A DNA stretch of 36,576 nt from an uncultured Clostridia bacterium (GTDB taxonomy: Bacteria; Bacillota; Clostridia; Christensenellales; Borkfalkiaceae): positions 1 to 36,576 of the forward strand of contig CANQUL010000008.1 of the NCBI GenBank assembly GCA_947627015.1, given 5' to 3'. Position 1 is the stretch's first letter. Each line of letters starts with the position of its first letter. The notes below the pieces were generated by a model. That model saw nothing but the letters and a program-made list of their open reading frames with translations, was not told the origin of the DNA and did no database searches. A program made the position numbers and the translations under genes. Below, piece by piece: positions 15,886 to 24,396 of this stretch.

Positions 15886-16289
15886 TGGCATTTCTCGTCC
15901 TCTTTCTCTCGGGCATGGCGGGCGGGATCCTCGGAGGCATGGGCATGGGCGGGGGCACCGCGCTCATTCCGCTCCTCACGCTCGTCTGCGGCGTACCGCA
16001 GCCCGTGGCGCAGGGCCTCAACCTCGCCTCCTTCCTCCCCATGTCCGTGATGGCGCTCTCCGTCCATGCCGCGGGCGGCTTGCTCGAAAGGCGGGGCCTC
16101 GTTCCGCTCATCGCGTCCGCACTCGCCTTCTCCGTGCTCTTCTCGCTCCTCGCCGCCGTCCTTCCCGCCGCCGCGCTCCGCAAGGGGTTCGGCCTCTTCC
16201 TCGTGATCCTTTCGTTCTTTCAGCTGCCGGGGGCATTCAAGGAAATGAAAAAATCAAACAAAAACCGCCGTTTGACCGGGGAACGGTGA
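15885..16289 (+). CDS. TauE/SafE (TSUP) family half-permease, second subunit
   Basis: 134 residues with about four hydrophobic helices, and again the TSUP glycine motif near the N-terminus (GGILGGMGMGGGTALIPLL). Its similarity in layout to the preceding gene reflects the internal duplication of full-length TSUP proteins, here encoded as two genes. A polar, Lys/Arg-rich tail (KEMKKSNKNRRLTGER) ends the protein and should be cytoplasmic by the positive-inside rule. The start ATG shares one base with the upstream stop, so translation is coupled. An AT-rich gap with the ppx promoter follows. Confidence 0.87.
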   Translation: MAFLVLFLSGMAGGILGGMGMGGGTALIPLLTLVCGVPQPVAQGLNLASFLPMSVMALSVHAAGGLLERRGLVPLIASALAFSVLFSLLAAVLPAAALRKGFGLFLVILSFFQLPGAFKEMKKSNKNRRLTGER

Positions 16290-16330
16290 AAAAAACTTTT
16301 CGAAAATCCGAAATTTTTTCCAAAAGGGTA

Positions 16331-16359
16331 TAGACAAATGGCGAAAACCGTGGTAGAAT
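16331..16359 (+). promoter_or_regulatory. probable promoter of ppx/gppA
   Basis: TAGACA (16331-16336), a 17-bp spacer and TAGAAT (16354-16359). This leaves an approximately 95-base leader that can fold (GCGGGCA-aaa-TGTCCGC near 16418-16434). A second TATAAT at 16372-16377 lacks a good -35. Confidence 0.6.
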
Positions 16360-16459
16360 AGAGGGGTAATCTATAATAGGGTAGTTTTCGGAACAGCCGA
16401 ATCCGAGGCTTCCCTATGCGGGCAAAATGTCCGCAATTCACACAAGGCAGGTTCTATCT

Positions 16460-17974
16460 ATGGAAAAAATCGGCATCATTGATTTAGGTTCCAATTCGGC
16501 GCGCCTCGTCATCGTGGAGATGTTCGGGGACGGGCATTTTATGGTCGTGGACGAGCTCAAGGAGAGCGTGCGTCTCGGACAGGATATGGACAGGGACGGG
16601 TTCCTCAAACCGCAGCGGGTGGCCGAGACCATCCGTACGCTCAAGATGTTCCGCCGTCTTTGCGACGCATCGGGCGTTGTCCGCATCATCGCGGTCGCAA
16701 CGGCCGCCGTCCGCCGTGCAAAAAATCAGCGTTCCTTCCTCGACGAGATCCAGGCGACGTGCGGCATCCGGGTCGACGTTCTGTCCGAAGAGGAGGAGGC
16801 CACGCTCGTCTACCGCGGCGTCATCAACTCGATGGACATCCCCAAGGGCATCATCCTCGAGATCGGCGGCGGCTCCACCAAGATCATTTACTACAACCGC
16901 AGGAGCATCCTCAACTACATCACGCTGCCCTTCGGCGCGGTCACGCTCACCGACCTCTTCTCGGACGACGGCGTCTCTCCCGTGGAGCAGACCGACAAGA
17001 TCGAGGAGTTCTTCCTCGAACAGTTCAAGAAGATCGAATGGTTGCAAAATGTGGACCACGACGCCCAGATGATCGGCGTGGGCGGGTCCTTCCGCAACCT
17101 CTACAAGATCAACCGCATCGTGCGCAAGTATCCCCTCAATGTCGTGCACAACTACCAGTTCACGACGGAGGACTTTCGTTCCGTCTATGAGATGGTGCGC
17201 GTCCTTGATGTGGAAAAGCGCAAGCGCATCCGCGGCCTCTCGCCCGAACGCGCCGACATCATGCCCGCCGCGCTCGCCATCATCAAGGCGTTCACGGACT
17301 ATCTCTCCATCGACGGCTTTACGGTCAGCGGAAGCGGTCTCCGCGAGGGCATCATGTTCAACACGGCCATCCCCATGACGGTGGAACGGCCCATTTCCGA
17401 CGTGCTGTCCTATTCGCTGTCCACGCTCGTCCGTTACTACGGCTGCAACGAGCGGCATGTCGAAAACGTGGTGCACCTCTCCATCCAGCTCTTCAAGCAG
17501 CTGCGCGTTCTGCACAAGTTCCCCCGTGCCTATCTCAAGGTGCTCAAGATCGCGGCGAGCCTGCACGACTGCGGTCTCCGCGTGCGGTACTACAACCATC
17601 AGAAGCACAGCCGCTACATGATCCTCAACAGCAGCATCTATGGGGCCACCCACCGCGAGATCGTGCTCGCCGCCTTTGTCGCGGGCTGTCACCGGAAGGA
17701 GGACCTCGCCCCCGCCGACTGGAACCGCTACAAGGACATCGTGTCGGACGAGGACCTCGAGGTCGTGCGCAAGCTCGGCGTACTGCTCCGCATCGCGGAG
17801 AGCCTCGACCGCAGCGGCATGGGCATGGTCAAGGGCGTGAATTGCGACGTTCTCGGCGATTCCGTCATCATGAAGACGGAGCTCGCGGGCGACGCGGCGC
17901 TCGAGATCAAGCAGGCCATGAATGCGGGCGGCGAGTTCAAGCGCGCCTTCCGCAAGAATCTCGATATTCTCTGA
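16460..17974 (+). CDS. Ppx/GppA family phosphatase with HD domain
   Basis: 504 residues. The N-terminal half is the actin-like Ppx/GppA fold. It has the phosphate-1 motif IGIIDLGSNSARLVI at residues 4-18, EEEATLVYRG near 110, the GGGSTKI loop (phosphate 2) and the GVGGSFRNL segment. The C-terminal third carries an HD-type helical domain with LHDCGL (His369-Asp370). Enzymes of this family hydrolyse inorganic polyphosphate and/or pppGpp to ppGpp, and the two activities cannot be separated from sequence alone. No ppk gene is in the window. The start at 16460 is preferred because the conserved motif begins three residues in. An upstream in-frame ATG at 16427 would add 11 residues without family character. 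maf begins 53 bases after the stop. Confidence 0.93.
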   Translation: MEKIGIIDLGSNSARLVIVEMFGDGHFMVVDELKESVRLGQDMDRDGFLKPQRVAETIRTLKMFRRLCDASGVVRIIAVATAAVRRAKNQRSFLDEIQATCGIRVDVLSEEEEATLVYRGVINSMDIPKGIILEIGGGSTKIIYYNRRSILNYITLPFGAVTLTDLFSDDGVSPVEQTDKIEEFFLEQFKKIEWLQNVDHDAQMIGVGGSFRNLYKINRIVRKYPLNVVHNYQFTTEDFRSVYEMVRVLDVEKRKRIRGLSPERADIMPAALAIIKAFTDYLSIDGFTVSGSGLREGIMFNTAIPMTVERPISDVLSYSLSTLVRYYGCNERHVENVVHLSIQLFKQLRVLHKFPRAYLKVLKIAASLHDCGLRVRYYNHQKHSRYMILNSSIYGATHREIVLAAFVAGCHRKEDLAPADWNRYKDIVSDEDLEVVRKLGVLLRIAESLDRSGMGMVKGVNCDVLGDSVIMKTELAGDAALEIKQAMNAGGEFKRAFRKNLDIL

Positions 17975-18027
17975 TCTCACCGCATCCGATGGGGGCATGT
18001 CCGAAGAAGATCCCCCGAAAAACACGC

Positions 18028-18591
18028 ATGAACCTTATTCTCGCATCCAATTCGCCGCGGCGGAGAGACATCCTCTCTTCCCTCGGCTTTGCATTTTCCG
18101 TAGAGCCCTCGCTTTTCGAAGAACGGCGAAAAGGGGGGCTCTCTCCGCATGATACCGCTCTCGCCTTCGCTCTCGGGAAGGCACGGGACGTCGCTCTGCG
18201 GCATCCGGACTGTCTCGTGCTCGGCGCGGACACCGTGGTGGCGCTCGGGGAGACCGTCCTCGGCAAGCCCAAAGACGAAGCGGATGCACGCCGCATGCTG
18301 CGCCTTCTCTCGGGACGGGAGCACACCGTGTACACGGGCGTGGCGCTCGTGGGGCCCTCGTACGAACGGAGCACGGTCGTCGGAACGGCCGTCCGCTTTC
18401 TTCCGCTCTCCGATGAGACGGTGGAGGGCTACGTCGCGAGCGGGCTCCCCATGGACAAGGCGGGCGCGTACGGCATTCAGGACGGTTGGCCGCTCGTCGG
18501 CTCGATCTGCGGAAGTTATACCAACGTCGTGGGCCTGCCGGCAGAAGAGGTGGGCACCATGATCAAAGAAGCACTTGGAGGAACGTCATGA
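18028..18591 (+). CDS. maf: Maf-like nucleotide pyrophosphatase
   Basis: A 187-residue cytoplasmic house-cleaning NTP pyrophosphatase that hydrolyses modified or non-canonical nucleoside triphosphates (dTTP/UTP or m7GTP, depending on subgroup). The family signatures are LASNSPRRRDIL at 4-15, GADTVV with Asp68, GKP, YTGVALV, and DKAGAYGIQ towards the C-terminus. The YGIQ pattern resembles the YhdE (dTTP/UTP) subgroup, and the assignment is tentative. No strong ribosome site precedes the ATG. Its stop overlaps the mreB-like start by 4 bp (ATGA). Maf next to mreB is a familiar Firmicute arrangement, usually followed by mreC and mreD, which are absent here. Confidence 0.95.
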   Translation: MNLILASNSPRRRDILSSLGFAFSVEPSLFEERRKGGLSPHDTALAFALGKARDVALRHPDCLVLGADTVVALGETVLGKPKDEADARRMLRLLSGREHTVYTGVALVGPSYERSTVVGTAVRFLPLSDETVEGYVASGLPMDKAGAYGIQDGWPLVGSICGSYTNVVGLPAEEVGTMIKEALGGTS

Positions 18592-19571
18592 TCAAACTTG
18601 CCATCGACTTTGGGACCTCGGGGACCAAGATCTTTCGCATCGGGAGCGGCATCGTGCTCTCGGAGGCCACCTGTCTCGCCGTTTCGAGGGAGACGGGCGA
18701 GGTCCGCGCCTACGGAAACGAGGCCAAGCGCCTCCTCGGAAAGACGTCCGAGATGACCGAGATGGTCTTTCCCGTCTATGAGGGCGAGATCGTCAACGAA
18801 AAGTACGCGGGGGCGCTGCTCCTGTATTTCCTGCGCAAGGTCGCACGGCGCGGCTCCGTCGAGGCCGTGTTCTGCGTGCCCTGCGGCTATGAACTCTCCG
18901 CGCGGGAGAAGTATTACCGGGTCGCCAAGGCGGCGGGGCTTTCGCGCGTCGAATTCGTGGAGACGCCCTATCTCGTCGCCCTCGGGCAGGACGTTCCCCT
19001 GTCCGATTCCAACCCCGTGTGCGCCATCGACATCGGCGCAGGCAAGACGAGCGTGGCGGTATTCTCGCTCGACAGCATCATCGCGGGGCTCACCATGGGT
19101 GTGGGCGGGAACAACATGGACACCCATATCATCGACCACATCGCGGGGCTGTATAACTTGAAGATCGGCCCCCAGACGAGCGAGAAGCTCAAATTCGCCG
19201 TCGCGAGCTTGCTCCCGGGCGACAACCAGAGCACCGTCGTCAACGGAAGGGACGTCACGACCGGCCGTCCGCGCTCGGTCACCGTCTCCTCGGGCGACAT
19301 TCTCTTCCCCGTGCAGGTGTATATCGACAAGATCATCCAGTATGTGGAGCTCATCCTCAAAAAGCTGCCCGCCGAAGTCTCGGCCGCCATGTACAAGAAC
19401 GGGCTCTTTCTGACGGGCGGTGTGACCGCCATCGCGGGGCTGGACGATTACATCGCAAAGGCGCTCTCGATGGAAGTGCACCGTTCGGCCGATCCCGCGC
19501 TCACCGTCGTTTTGGGCGGCGGCCGCGTTGTGGGCAGCCCGGCTCTCCTCCGCAAGCTCCGCATGCGTTGA
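18588..19571 (+). CDS. mreB: MreB/Mbl-like actin homologue
   Basis: A 327-residue bacterial actin that forms membrane-associated filaments guiding cell-wall elongation. Actin-fold ATP motifs are visible: IDFGTSGTKI at the N-terminus (phosphate 1), AIDIGAGKTSVAVFS (about 145, phosphate 2), and the adenosine loop LTGGVTAIAGLDDY, followed by a C-terminal VLGGGRVVGSP. The TMGVGGNNMD segment is typical of the MreB group. GGAGG (18576-18580) precedes the ATG, and the start overlaps the maf stop by 4 bp. mreC and mreD do not follow. Instead a repeat copy and an unrelated lipoprotein gene lie downstream, so this may be a secondary paralogue (Mbl or MreBH type), with the canonical mreBCD elsewhere. 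Confidence 0.9.
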   Translation: MIKLAIDFGTSGTKIFRIGSGIVLSEATCLAVSRETGEVRAYGNEAKRLLGKTSEMTEMVFPVYEGEIVNEKYAGALLLYFLRKVARRGSVEAVFCVPCGYELSAREKYYRVAKAAGLSRVEFVETPYLVALGQDVPLSDSNPVCAIDIGAGKTSVAVFSLDSIIAGLTMGVGGNNMDTHIIDHIAGLYNLKIGPQTSEKLKFAVASLLPGDNQSTVVNGRDVTTGRPRSVTVSSGDILFPVQVYIDKIIQYVELILKKLPAEVSAAMYKNGLFLTGGVTAIAGLDDYIAKALSMEVHRSADPALTVVLGGGRVVGSPALLRKLRMR

Positions 19572-19598
19572 GGTTTGCCGTTCTTTGCAGGGCCGCAG

Positions 19599-19654
19599 AG
19601 AGGGCTTCCTCGCTGTCCCTCGTAGGGAAAGCGGCCGAACGGAGTAAGCCCTCT
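19599..19654 (+). repeat. dispersed intergenic repeat, copy C, inside a large hairpin
   Basis: The core at 19609-19649 matches the left part of copy A: CTGTCCCT-n-AGGGAAAG followed by GGCCGAACGGAGT. Outer arms AGAGGGCTT (19599-19607) and AAGCCCTCT (19646-19654) are perfectly complementary, so the whole unit can fold. It follows the mreB stop by 27 bases and may serve as its 3' end structure. Confidence 0.75.
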
Positions 19655-19733
19655 TGCCCGCATTTTCGATCTCTTTGCCTCGTTTCGGATTGGGACGGGG
19701 CAAAAATTTTTTGGACAAATTCCGTCAAAACAC

Positions 19734-19761
19734 TTGACAGAATCACGGGGGGGGATATAAT
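19734..19761 (+). promoter_or_regulatory. sigma-A-type promoter of the 19793 lipoprotein gene
   Basis: TTGACA (19734-19739), a 16-bp spacer containing a G-run, and TATAAT (19756-19761). Confidence 0.87.
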
Positions 19762-19792
19762 AGTTCCGAAAAAACCGAAGAGGAGAATGCAA

Positions 19793-20572
19793 ATGAAACC
19801 CTTAAAGAAAACGATCATGGCGCTTGCCCTCGCGGGGACGCTGCTCTGCCTCGGCGGGTGCGAACTGGAACTCCCCGACGGCTCCCAAGTTGTGCCCGGC
19901 GGCGGCTTTGGGGGCGGCGGTTTGGGCGGCGGAAGCACGGCCGCAGGGGAGACCGTGACCGCGGCGCAGTGGGAAGCCGCCTTTCGCGAGGAAAGTTTTT
20001 CCAACTGCAAGATCGAGTACACGACGGATTTTATCGATGCAGACAAAACTCCCTATCAATTGAATTCCCTATACATCAAGGACGGCAATAAGGAGTATGC
20101 TGCATTGGAAAACATGGATTATCCCGGCATGACATCAGAGATATATTATCAGATAAATGGTGACGAAGTAGTTTGTTTGATGCGCTCGAGCGAAGGAAGT
20201 TGGACGAGCATGCGCTTCTCGAAGGAAAGCATGTCGTCATTTACTCTCTTATTTACAAAACCGACCTTGGTGCTGCTCAATGCAATGATTCCCGAGGATG
20301 ATCCGTATTGGGAACCGTATCCGCTGCCGAAAGATTATTATGTCGTTGACTATCGCGACTTCTCGTATAATGAAAAAGAGGGCGGGTATGTTGCGAGCAA
20401 AAACGGCACGACGGCGATCTATAAGTTCCAAGACAGCAAGATCGTATCGATTGTTTTGAATGTACAGAAGCCGACACGATATCCCAATCAATGGAGGACT
20501 ATAACCGGGACGATGACCTTCACGATGACCTACGGCGGGCAGACGGTCACCCTTCCCGCTGTCTCCGAATAA
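19793..20572 (+). CDS. lipoprotein of unknown function
   Basis: A 259-residue lipoprotein. A basic n-region and hydrophobic core end in LCLGGC, a textbook lipobox with Cys about residue 23. A Gly-rich linker (GGGFGGGGLGGGS) connects to a globular domain beginning near WEAAFREESFSNCKIEYT. This domain alternates short beta-type segments (YIKDGNKEYAAL, SEIYYQINGDEVVCLMR, GTTAIYKFQDSKIVSIVLNV) and ends in a possible beta-hairpin, TGTMTFTMTYGGQTVTLP. I do not recognise the family. The start at 19793 is set by AGGAG (19781-19785); the ATG at 19787 is too close to it. From about 20040 to 20500 the base composition is clearly AT-richer than the 5' part and than flanking genes. It is a single-gene unit. 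Confidence 0.85.
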   Translation: MKPLKKTIMALALAGTLLCLGGCELELPDGSQVVPGGGFGGGGLGGGSTAAGETVTAAQWEAAFREESFSNCKIEYTTDFIDADKTPYQLNSLYIKDGNKEYAALENMDYPGMTSEIYYQINGDEVVCLMRSSEGSWTSMRFSKESMSSFTLLFTKPTLVLLNAMIPEDDPYWEPYPLPKDYYVVDYRDFSYNEKEGGYVASKNGTTAIYKFQDSKIVSIVLNVQKPTRYPNQWRTITGTMTFTMTYGGQTVTLPAVSE

Positions 20573-20592
20573 AAAATTTCGGGCAAAAATGT

Positions 20593-20620
20593 TTGACTTC
20601 TTCCGCAAAATCGCTATAAT
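20593..20620 (+). promoter_or_regulatory. sigma-A-type promoter of the T-box/pheST unit
   Basis: TTGACT (20593-20598), a 16-bp spacer and TATAAT (20615-20620), 278 bases before the pheS start. Confidence 0.87.
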
Positions 20621-20625
20621 AATAG

Positions 20626-20880
20626 GAAAGGCAACGAAGCGGAAGAGACGCGACGAGATGTTTCGCCACAGAGAGAGGGCCCCGCGGCTGAGAGGGCTCT
20701 TGCGGGACCGTATGCGGTATTCCCCCGCCGAGCCGTCCCTCGAAAGCGTTTGCAAGAGGGGCCGTTTCCCGCGTCAAGGGAGCAAAGAGGCACCCCATGT
20801 CCGAAAGACGGGGTGCGAAAACAGGTGGTACCGCGAAAAAATTTCGCCCTGTTGACAGCTTGTCAACGGGGTTTTTTGTA
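20626..20880 (+). ncRNA. T-box riboswitch leader controlling pheST
   Basis: The conserved T-box element AGGTGGTACCGCG at 20823-20835 is unmistakable, one G shorter than the most common form. A stem III-like hairpin (GCACCCC ... GGGGTGC, about 20784-20810) precedes it. The terminator is CCCTGTTGACA (20847-20857) with TGTCAACGGGG (20861-20871) and six T. The alternative antiterminator pairs GGG(U)GCGAAA with UUUCGCCC around the T-box bulge. Uncharged tRNA-Phe would stabilise the antiterminator and permit pheST transcription. A UUC triplet at 20720-20722, on the 3' side of stem I, is the likely specifier codon, which is tentative without a full fold. Confidence 0.93.
20847..20877 (+). terminator. 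T-box-controlled intrinsic terminator before pheS
   Basis: An 11-bp stem (one G-U pair) with loop GCT is followed by TTTTTT at 20872-20877. It is mutually exclusive with the T-box antiterminator. Confidence 0.92.
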
Positions 20881-20897
20881 AAAAAGGAGAAACGCTT

Positions 20898-21914
20898 ATG
20901 GATTTCGAACAGCTTTACGGGGAGGCCGAGGGCCGCGCCGCCGCGGCGGAGTCGTCCCGTGCGCTCTATGAGGTCAAGACGGACTATCTCGGCCGCACGG
21001 GCAAGGTCACGGCGCTTCTGAAGGGCATGCGCGATCTTCTCGCCGAGGAACGTCCCGCCTTCGGGAAACGCATCAACGATTTGAGGGCCCGTCTCGAGGC
21101 GATGTTTGCTTCCTTTGAGGAGACAGCGCGCGAACGCGAGCTTGCCAAAAAGCTCCAAAGCGAAGCGATCGACGTAACCATGCCCGCAAGACGGCATGCA
21201 AAAGGCGCGCTTCACCCCATCACGCGGACGCGTCAGGAGCTCATCGACATCTTCGCCGGAATGGGCTTCGAGGTCTTTGAAGGCCCCGAGATCGAGACCG
21301 ATTACTACAACTTCACCGCCCTCAACACGCCCGCCGATCATCCCGCGCGCGACATGCAGGACACCTTCTACATCACGGACGAATTTCTCCTCCGCACGCA
21401 GACGAGCGCGGGGCAGATCCGTCTCATGGAGCAGAAGAAGCCGCCCATCAAGATGCTCTCGCCCGGCCGGGTGTTCCGTTCGGACGACGACGCCACGCAC
21501 TCGCCCATGTTCCATCAGATGGAGGGGCTCGTCGTGGACAAGGGCATCACGCTGTGCGACCTCAAGGGCATGCTCGACGAATTTGCCCGCACCATGTTCG
21601 CGGAGACCGCAAAGACGCGCCTTCGCCCGTCCTATTTCCCCTTCACGGAACCCTCGGTCGAAGTGGACGTGAGCTGCTCGGCGTGCGGCGGAAAGGGGTG
21701 CTCTCTCTGCAAGGGAACGGGCTGGATCGAGGTCCTCGGCGCGGGCATGGTCAACCGCCGCGTGCTCGAGAACTGCGGCGTCGACCCCGACGAGTACACG
21801 GGCTTTGCCTTCGGCATGGGCATCGAGCGCATCGCCATGCTCAAGTACGGCATCGGCCACATCCGTCTGTTCACCGAGAACGACGTCAGATTTTTGCGGC
21901 AATTCAAGGACTGA
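20898..21914 (+). CDS. pheS: phenylalanyl-tRNA synthetase alpha subunit
   Basis: The catalytic alpha subunit (338 residues) of the heterotetrameric class II PheRS, which charges tRNA-Phe. The N-terminal coiled-coil segment binds tRNA. The catalytic core shows [17 protein letters not shown], the [11 protein letters not shown] motif, [20 protein letters not shown] (motif 2) and [18 protein letters not shown] (motif 3). [20 protein letters not shown] stretch (CxxC...CxxC) is a common cysteine insertion in bacterial PheS. The start has AAGGAG about 7 bases upstream. The leader is a T-box, so expression follows tRNA-Phe charging. pheT begins 14 bases after the stop. Confidence 0.98.
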   Translation: MDFEQLYGEAEGRAAAAESSRALYEVKTDYLGRTGKVTALLKGMRDLLAEERPAFGKRINDLRARLEAMFASFEETARERELAKKLQSEAIDVTMPARRHAKGALHPITRTRQELIDIFAGMGFEVFEGPEIETDYYNFTALNTPADHPARDMQDTFYITDEFLLRTQTSAGQIRLMEQKKPPIKMLSPGRVFRSDDDATHSPMFHQMEGLVVDKGITLCDLKGMLDEFARTMFAETAKTRLRPSYFPFTEPSVEVDVSCSACGGKGCSLCKGTGWIEVLGAGMVNRRVLENCGVDPDEYTGFAFGMGIERIAMLKYGIGHIRLFTENDVRFLRQFKD

Positions 21915-21927
21915 GGAGGGAAACGCG

Positions 21928-24330
21928 ATGATACTGCCGTTCAGCCTGTTAAAGGGCTATGTCAATCTTTCAATGTCTGCGGAGGAGCTCCGGGACAAGC
22001 TCTTCTCCTGCGGCTTCGAAGTGGAAGAACTCACTTACCTCGGCAAGGACGTCGAGGGCGTCTTTACCGGGAAGATCACAAAATGCGGAAAGCACCCCGA
22101 CGCCGACCGGCTCACCGTCTGCGAGGTGGACTGCGGCAAAAAGGGGACCAAGCAGATCGTCACTGCCGCGACCAATGTGTTCGAGGGTGCGATCGTGCCC
22201 GTGGCCCTCGACGGCGCCACGGTGAAGCATGAGGGCGGCGTGCAGAAGATCAAGACGGGCAAGCTCCGCGGCGTCGTCTCCGAGGGCATGTTCTGCTCGG
22301 GCGAAGAGCTCGGCATCGGCGACGATTTTTACGAGGGCGCTTCGATCAACGGCATCCTCATCTTGGACATGGGTACCCCGCTCGGCATCGATATCCGTCC
22401 CGTCGTCGGCATCGACGACTATCTCTTCGACATCGCCGTGACGGCCAACCGTCCCGACTGCCAAAGCATTTACGGCCTCGCGCGCGAAGTCGCCGCCGTG
22501 ACGGGCATGCACCTCATGCCGCTCTCCCTTACCTATGAATCCGAGCCTGTAAAGACGCAGATCGACGTCGAAGTCAGGGAGCCCAAGCTGTGCCCGCGGT
22601 ACAAGGGGACGTACGCCAAGGACGTCACCGTCGGCAAGAGCCCGCAGTGGCTGCGCCGTGCCCTCGCCCTCATGGGGCTGCGCTCCGTGAACAACATCGT
22701 CGACATCACCAACTATGTGCTGCTCGAAGTGGGCCAGCCCATGCACGCCTTTGACCGGAGATTCCTCCGCGGTGACAAGATCGTCGTCCGCCGTGCCGAA
22801 GAGGGCGAGACCATCACGACGCTCGACGAAAAGCAGTTCACGCTGCATCCCGAGAACCTTCTCATCTGCGACGCCGAGCGGCCCGTCGCGCTCGCCGGGG
22901 TCATGGGCGGGCTCAACAGCGAGATCCGCGACGACACGACGGAAGTGTTCTTCGAGGCGGCGAGCTTCGCACGGGACAGTGTAAGAAAGACTTCCCGCGC
23001 ACTCGGCCAGCGGAGCGATTCCTCCGCCCGCTTCGAAAAGGGCGTGGACGCGCTCTTTACGCCCAAGGTGGGAATGGCGCGCGCCCTCACGCTGCTTCAG
23101 GTCCTCGGCTGCGGCACGCCCACCGATTGCGCCCGCGACGTGTGCGCCGTCCCCCGAGAGACCAAGGTCATCCGCGCGTCTTACGCCGCCATCGACCGCC
23201 TGCTCGGCATCCACGTTCCCAAGCAAGAGGTGAACGGCATTTTGGGGCGGCTCGGATTCCTCATTGCCGACATGGGTACGGAATTTTCCGCCGATGTTCC
23301 CCCGTGGAGGGAGGACGTGGACGGCGTTCCCGACCTTGCCGAAGAGGTCATCCGGATGTACGGCTACGACCATATCACGCCCACGTTCCTCGAAAACGCG
23401 ACCGTGACGCACGGCGGGCTCACCCCCGCGCAGCGTGCCGAACTGCGCTTTAAGGAGGTGCTCGCGGAGGAGGGCTACTTCGAGGCGTACGGCTATTCCT
23501 TCTATTCGCCCAAGGACTTCGACCTTCTGCGCCTTCCCGAGGATGCACCCGAACGGAAGGCCGTGACCGTGAAGAATCCGCTCGGCGAGGACCTCTCGGT
23601 CATGCGCACGATTCTGGCGCCCACCATGCTCGCGAACGTCGTCCGCAACGTGCGCCGCGGAAACGAGTCGGGACGGCTCTTTGAGCTCGCCAACGTATAC
23701 CATGCCCAAGAGCTCCCCCTCACGGAGCTCCCCGAAGAGCGCAAACACGTCTCGCTCGCGCTCTGGGGCGACGGCGATTTCTTCGACCTGAAGGGTGCGT
23801 TTGAGGCCGTCGCCGAGGCCTTCGGGCTGAAATTTACCTATGTGCGCGGCGAAAAGCCCTTCCTGCACTCGGGTGCGACGGCTGCCGTGCTGCTCGGGGA
23901 GAAGGAAGTCGGCTGGCTGGGCGAACTGCACCCCGCGATCGCGGACGGGCAGGCGCTCGAGAAGAAAGTTTTTTTGGGCGAACTCGACTACGCGGCGATC
24001 GCAAAGAAATTCCGCAAGGGGATCGCGTACACGCCCGTCTCCAAGTGGCCCGCGGTGCAGCGCGATTTGGCCGTCGTCACCGACGAAGAAAAGACATGCG
24101 CCGAGCTCGAGGCGTGCATCCTGCACGCGTGCAAGGCGGTCAAGAGCGCCGAACTCTTCGACGTGTACCGCGACAAGCGGCTGGGCGAGGGCAAAAAGAG
24201 CATGGCCTTCCGCCTGACGTTCGAGCCCGATCCCGCGTCCGAAAAGGGCCTCACGCCCGAAGCGGTGGACGGATTCTTCAACAAGATCGTGTCGAGCCTC
24301 AAATACCGTCTCGGCGCCGAACTCCGCTGA
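21928..24330 (+). CDS. pheT: phenylalanyl-tRNA synthetase beta subunit
   Basis: The 800-residue beta subunit, of normal length. Domains in order: the N-terminal tRNA-binding EMAP-like domain (VFTGKITKCGKHPDADRLTVCEVDCG, about 44-69), the B3/4 editing domain in the middle that removes mischarged Tyr, the B5 domain, and the catalytic-like core. The C-terminal anticodon-binding FDX-ACB domain begins about YTPVSKWPAVQRDLAVVTDE. GAGGAGGG immediately precedes the ATG. The start MILPFSLLKGYVNL is canonical for Clostridia. It is co-transcribed with pheS. Confidence 0.98.
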   Translation: MILPFSLLKGYVNLSMSAEELRDKLFSCGFEVEELTYLGKDVEGVFTGKITKCGKHPDADRLTVCEVDCGKKGTKQIVTAATNVFEGAIVPVALDGATVKHEGGVQKIKTGKLRGVVSEGMFCSGEELGIGDDFYEGASINGILILDMGTPLGIDIRPVVGIDDYLFDIAVTANRPDCQSIYGLAREVAAVTGMHLMPLSLTYESEPVKTQIDVEVREPKLCPRYKGTYAKDVTVGKSPQWLRRALALMGLRSVNNIVDITNYVLLEVGQPMHAFDRRFLRGDKIVVRRAEEGETITTLDEKQFTLHPENLLICDAERPVALAGVMGGLNSEIRDDTTEVFFEAASFARDSVRKTSRALGQRSDSSARFEKGVDALFTPKVGMARALTLLQVLGCGTPTDCARDVCAVPRETKVIRASYAAIDRLLGIHVPKQEVNGILGRLGFLIADMGTEFSADVPPWREDVDGVPDLAEEVIRMYGYDHITPTFLENATVTHGGLTPAQRAELRFKEVLAEEGYFEAYGYSFYSPKDFDLLRLPEDAPERKAVTVKNPLGEDLSVMRTILAPTMLANVVRNVRRGNESGRLFELANVYHAQELPLTELPEERKHVSLALWGDGDFFDLKGAFEAVAEAFGLKFTYVRGEKPFLHSGATAAVLLGEKEVGWLGELHPAIADGQALEKKVFLGELDYAAIAKKFRKGIAYTPVSKWPAVQRDLAVVTDEEKTCAELEACILHACKAVKSAELFDVYRDKRLGEGKKSMAFRLTFEPDPASEKGLTPEAVDGFFNKIVSSLKYRLGAELR

Positions 24331-24361
24331 CCGGTTTTGACGACCTGTATCCGCAAATCGC

Positions 24362-24390
24362 TTGCTTTTTCGCGCGGAATATGCTATAAT
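24362..24390 (+). promoter_or_regulatory. sigma-A-type promoter, six bases before an ATG
   Basis: TTGCTT (24362-24367), a 17-bp spacer and TATAAT (24385-24390). The ATG at 24397 starts exactly where transcription should begin, predicting a leaderless mRNA if that ATG is used. Confidence 0.82.
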
Positions 24391-24396
24391 GAGAGC

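Noticed and set aside
16372..16377. TATAAT at 16372 as the ppx promoter
   Set aside because: No acceptable -35 lies 16-18 bases upstream, whereas TAGACA-17-TAGAAT just before it does.
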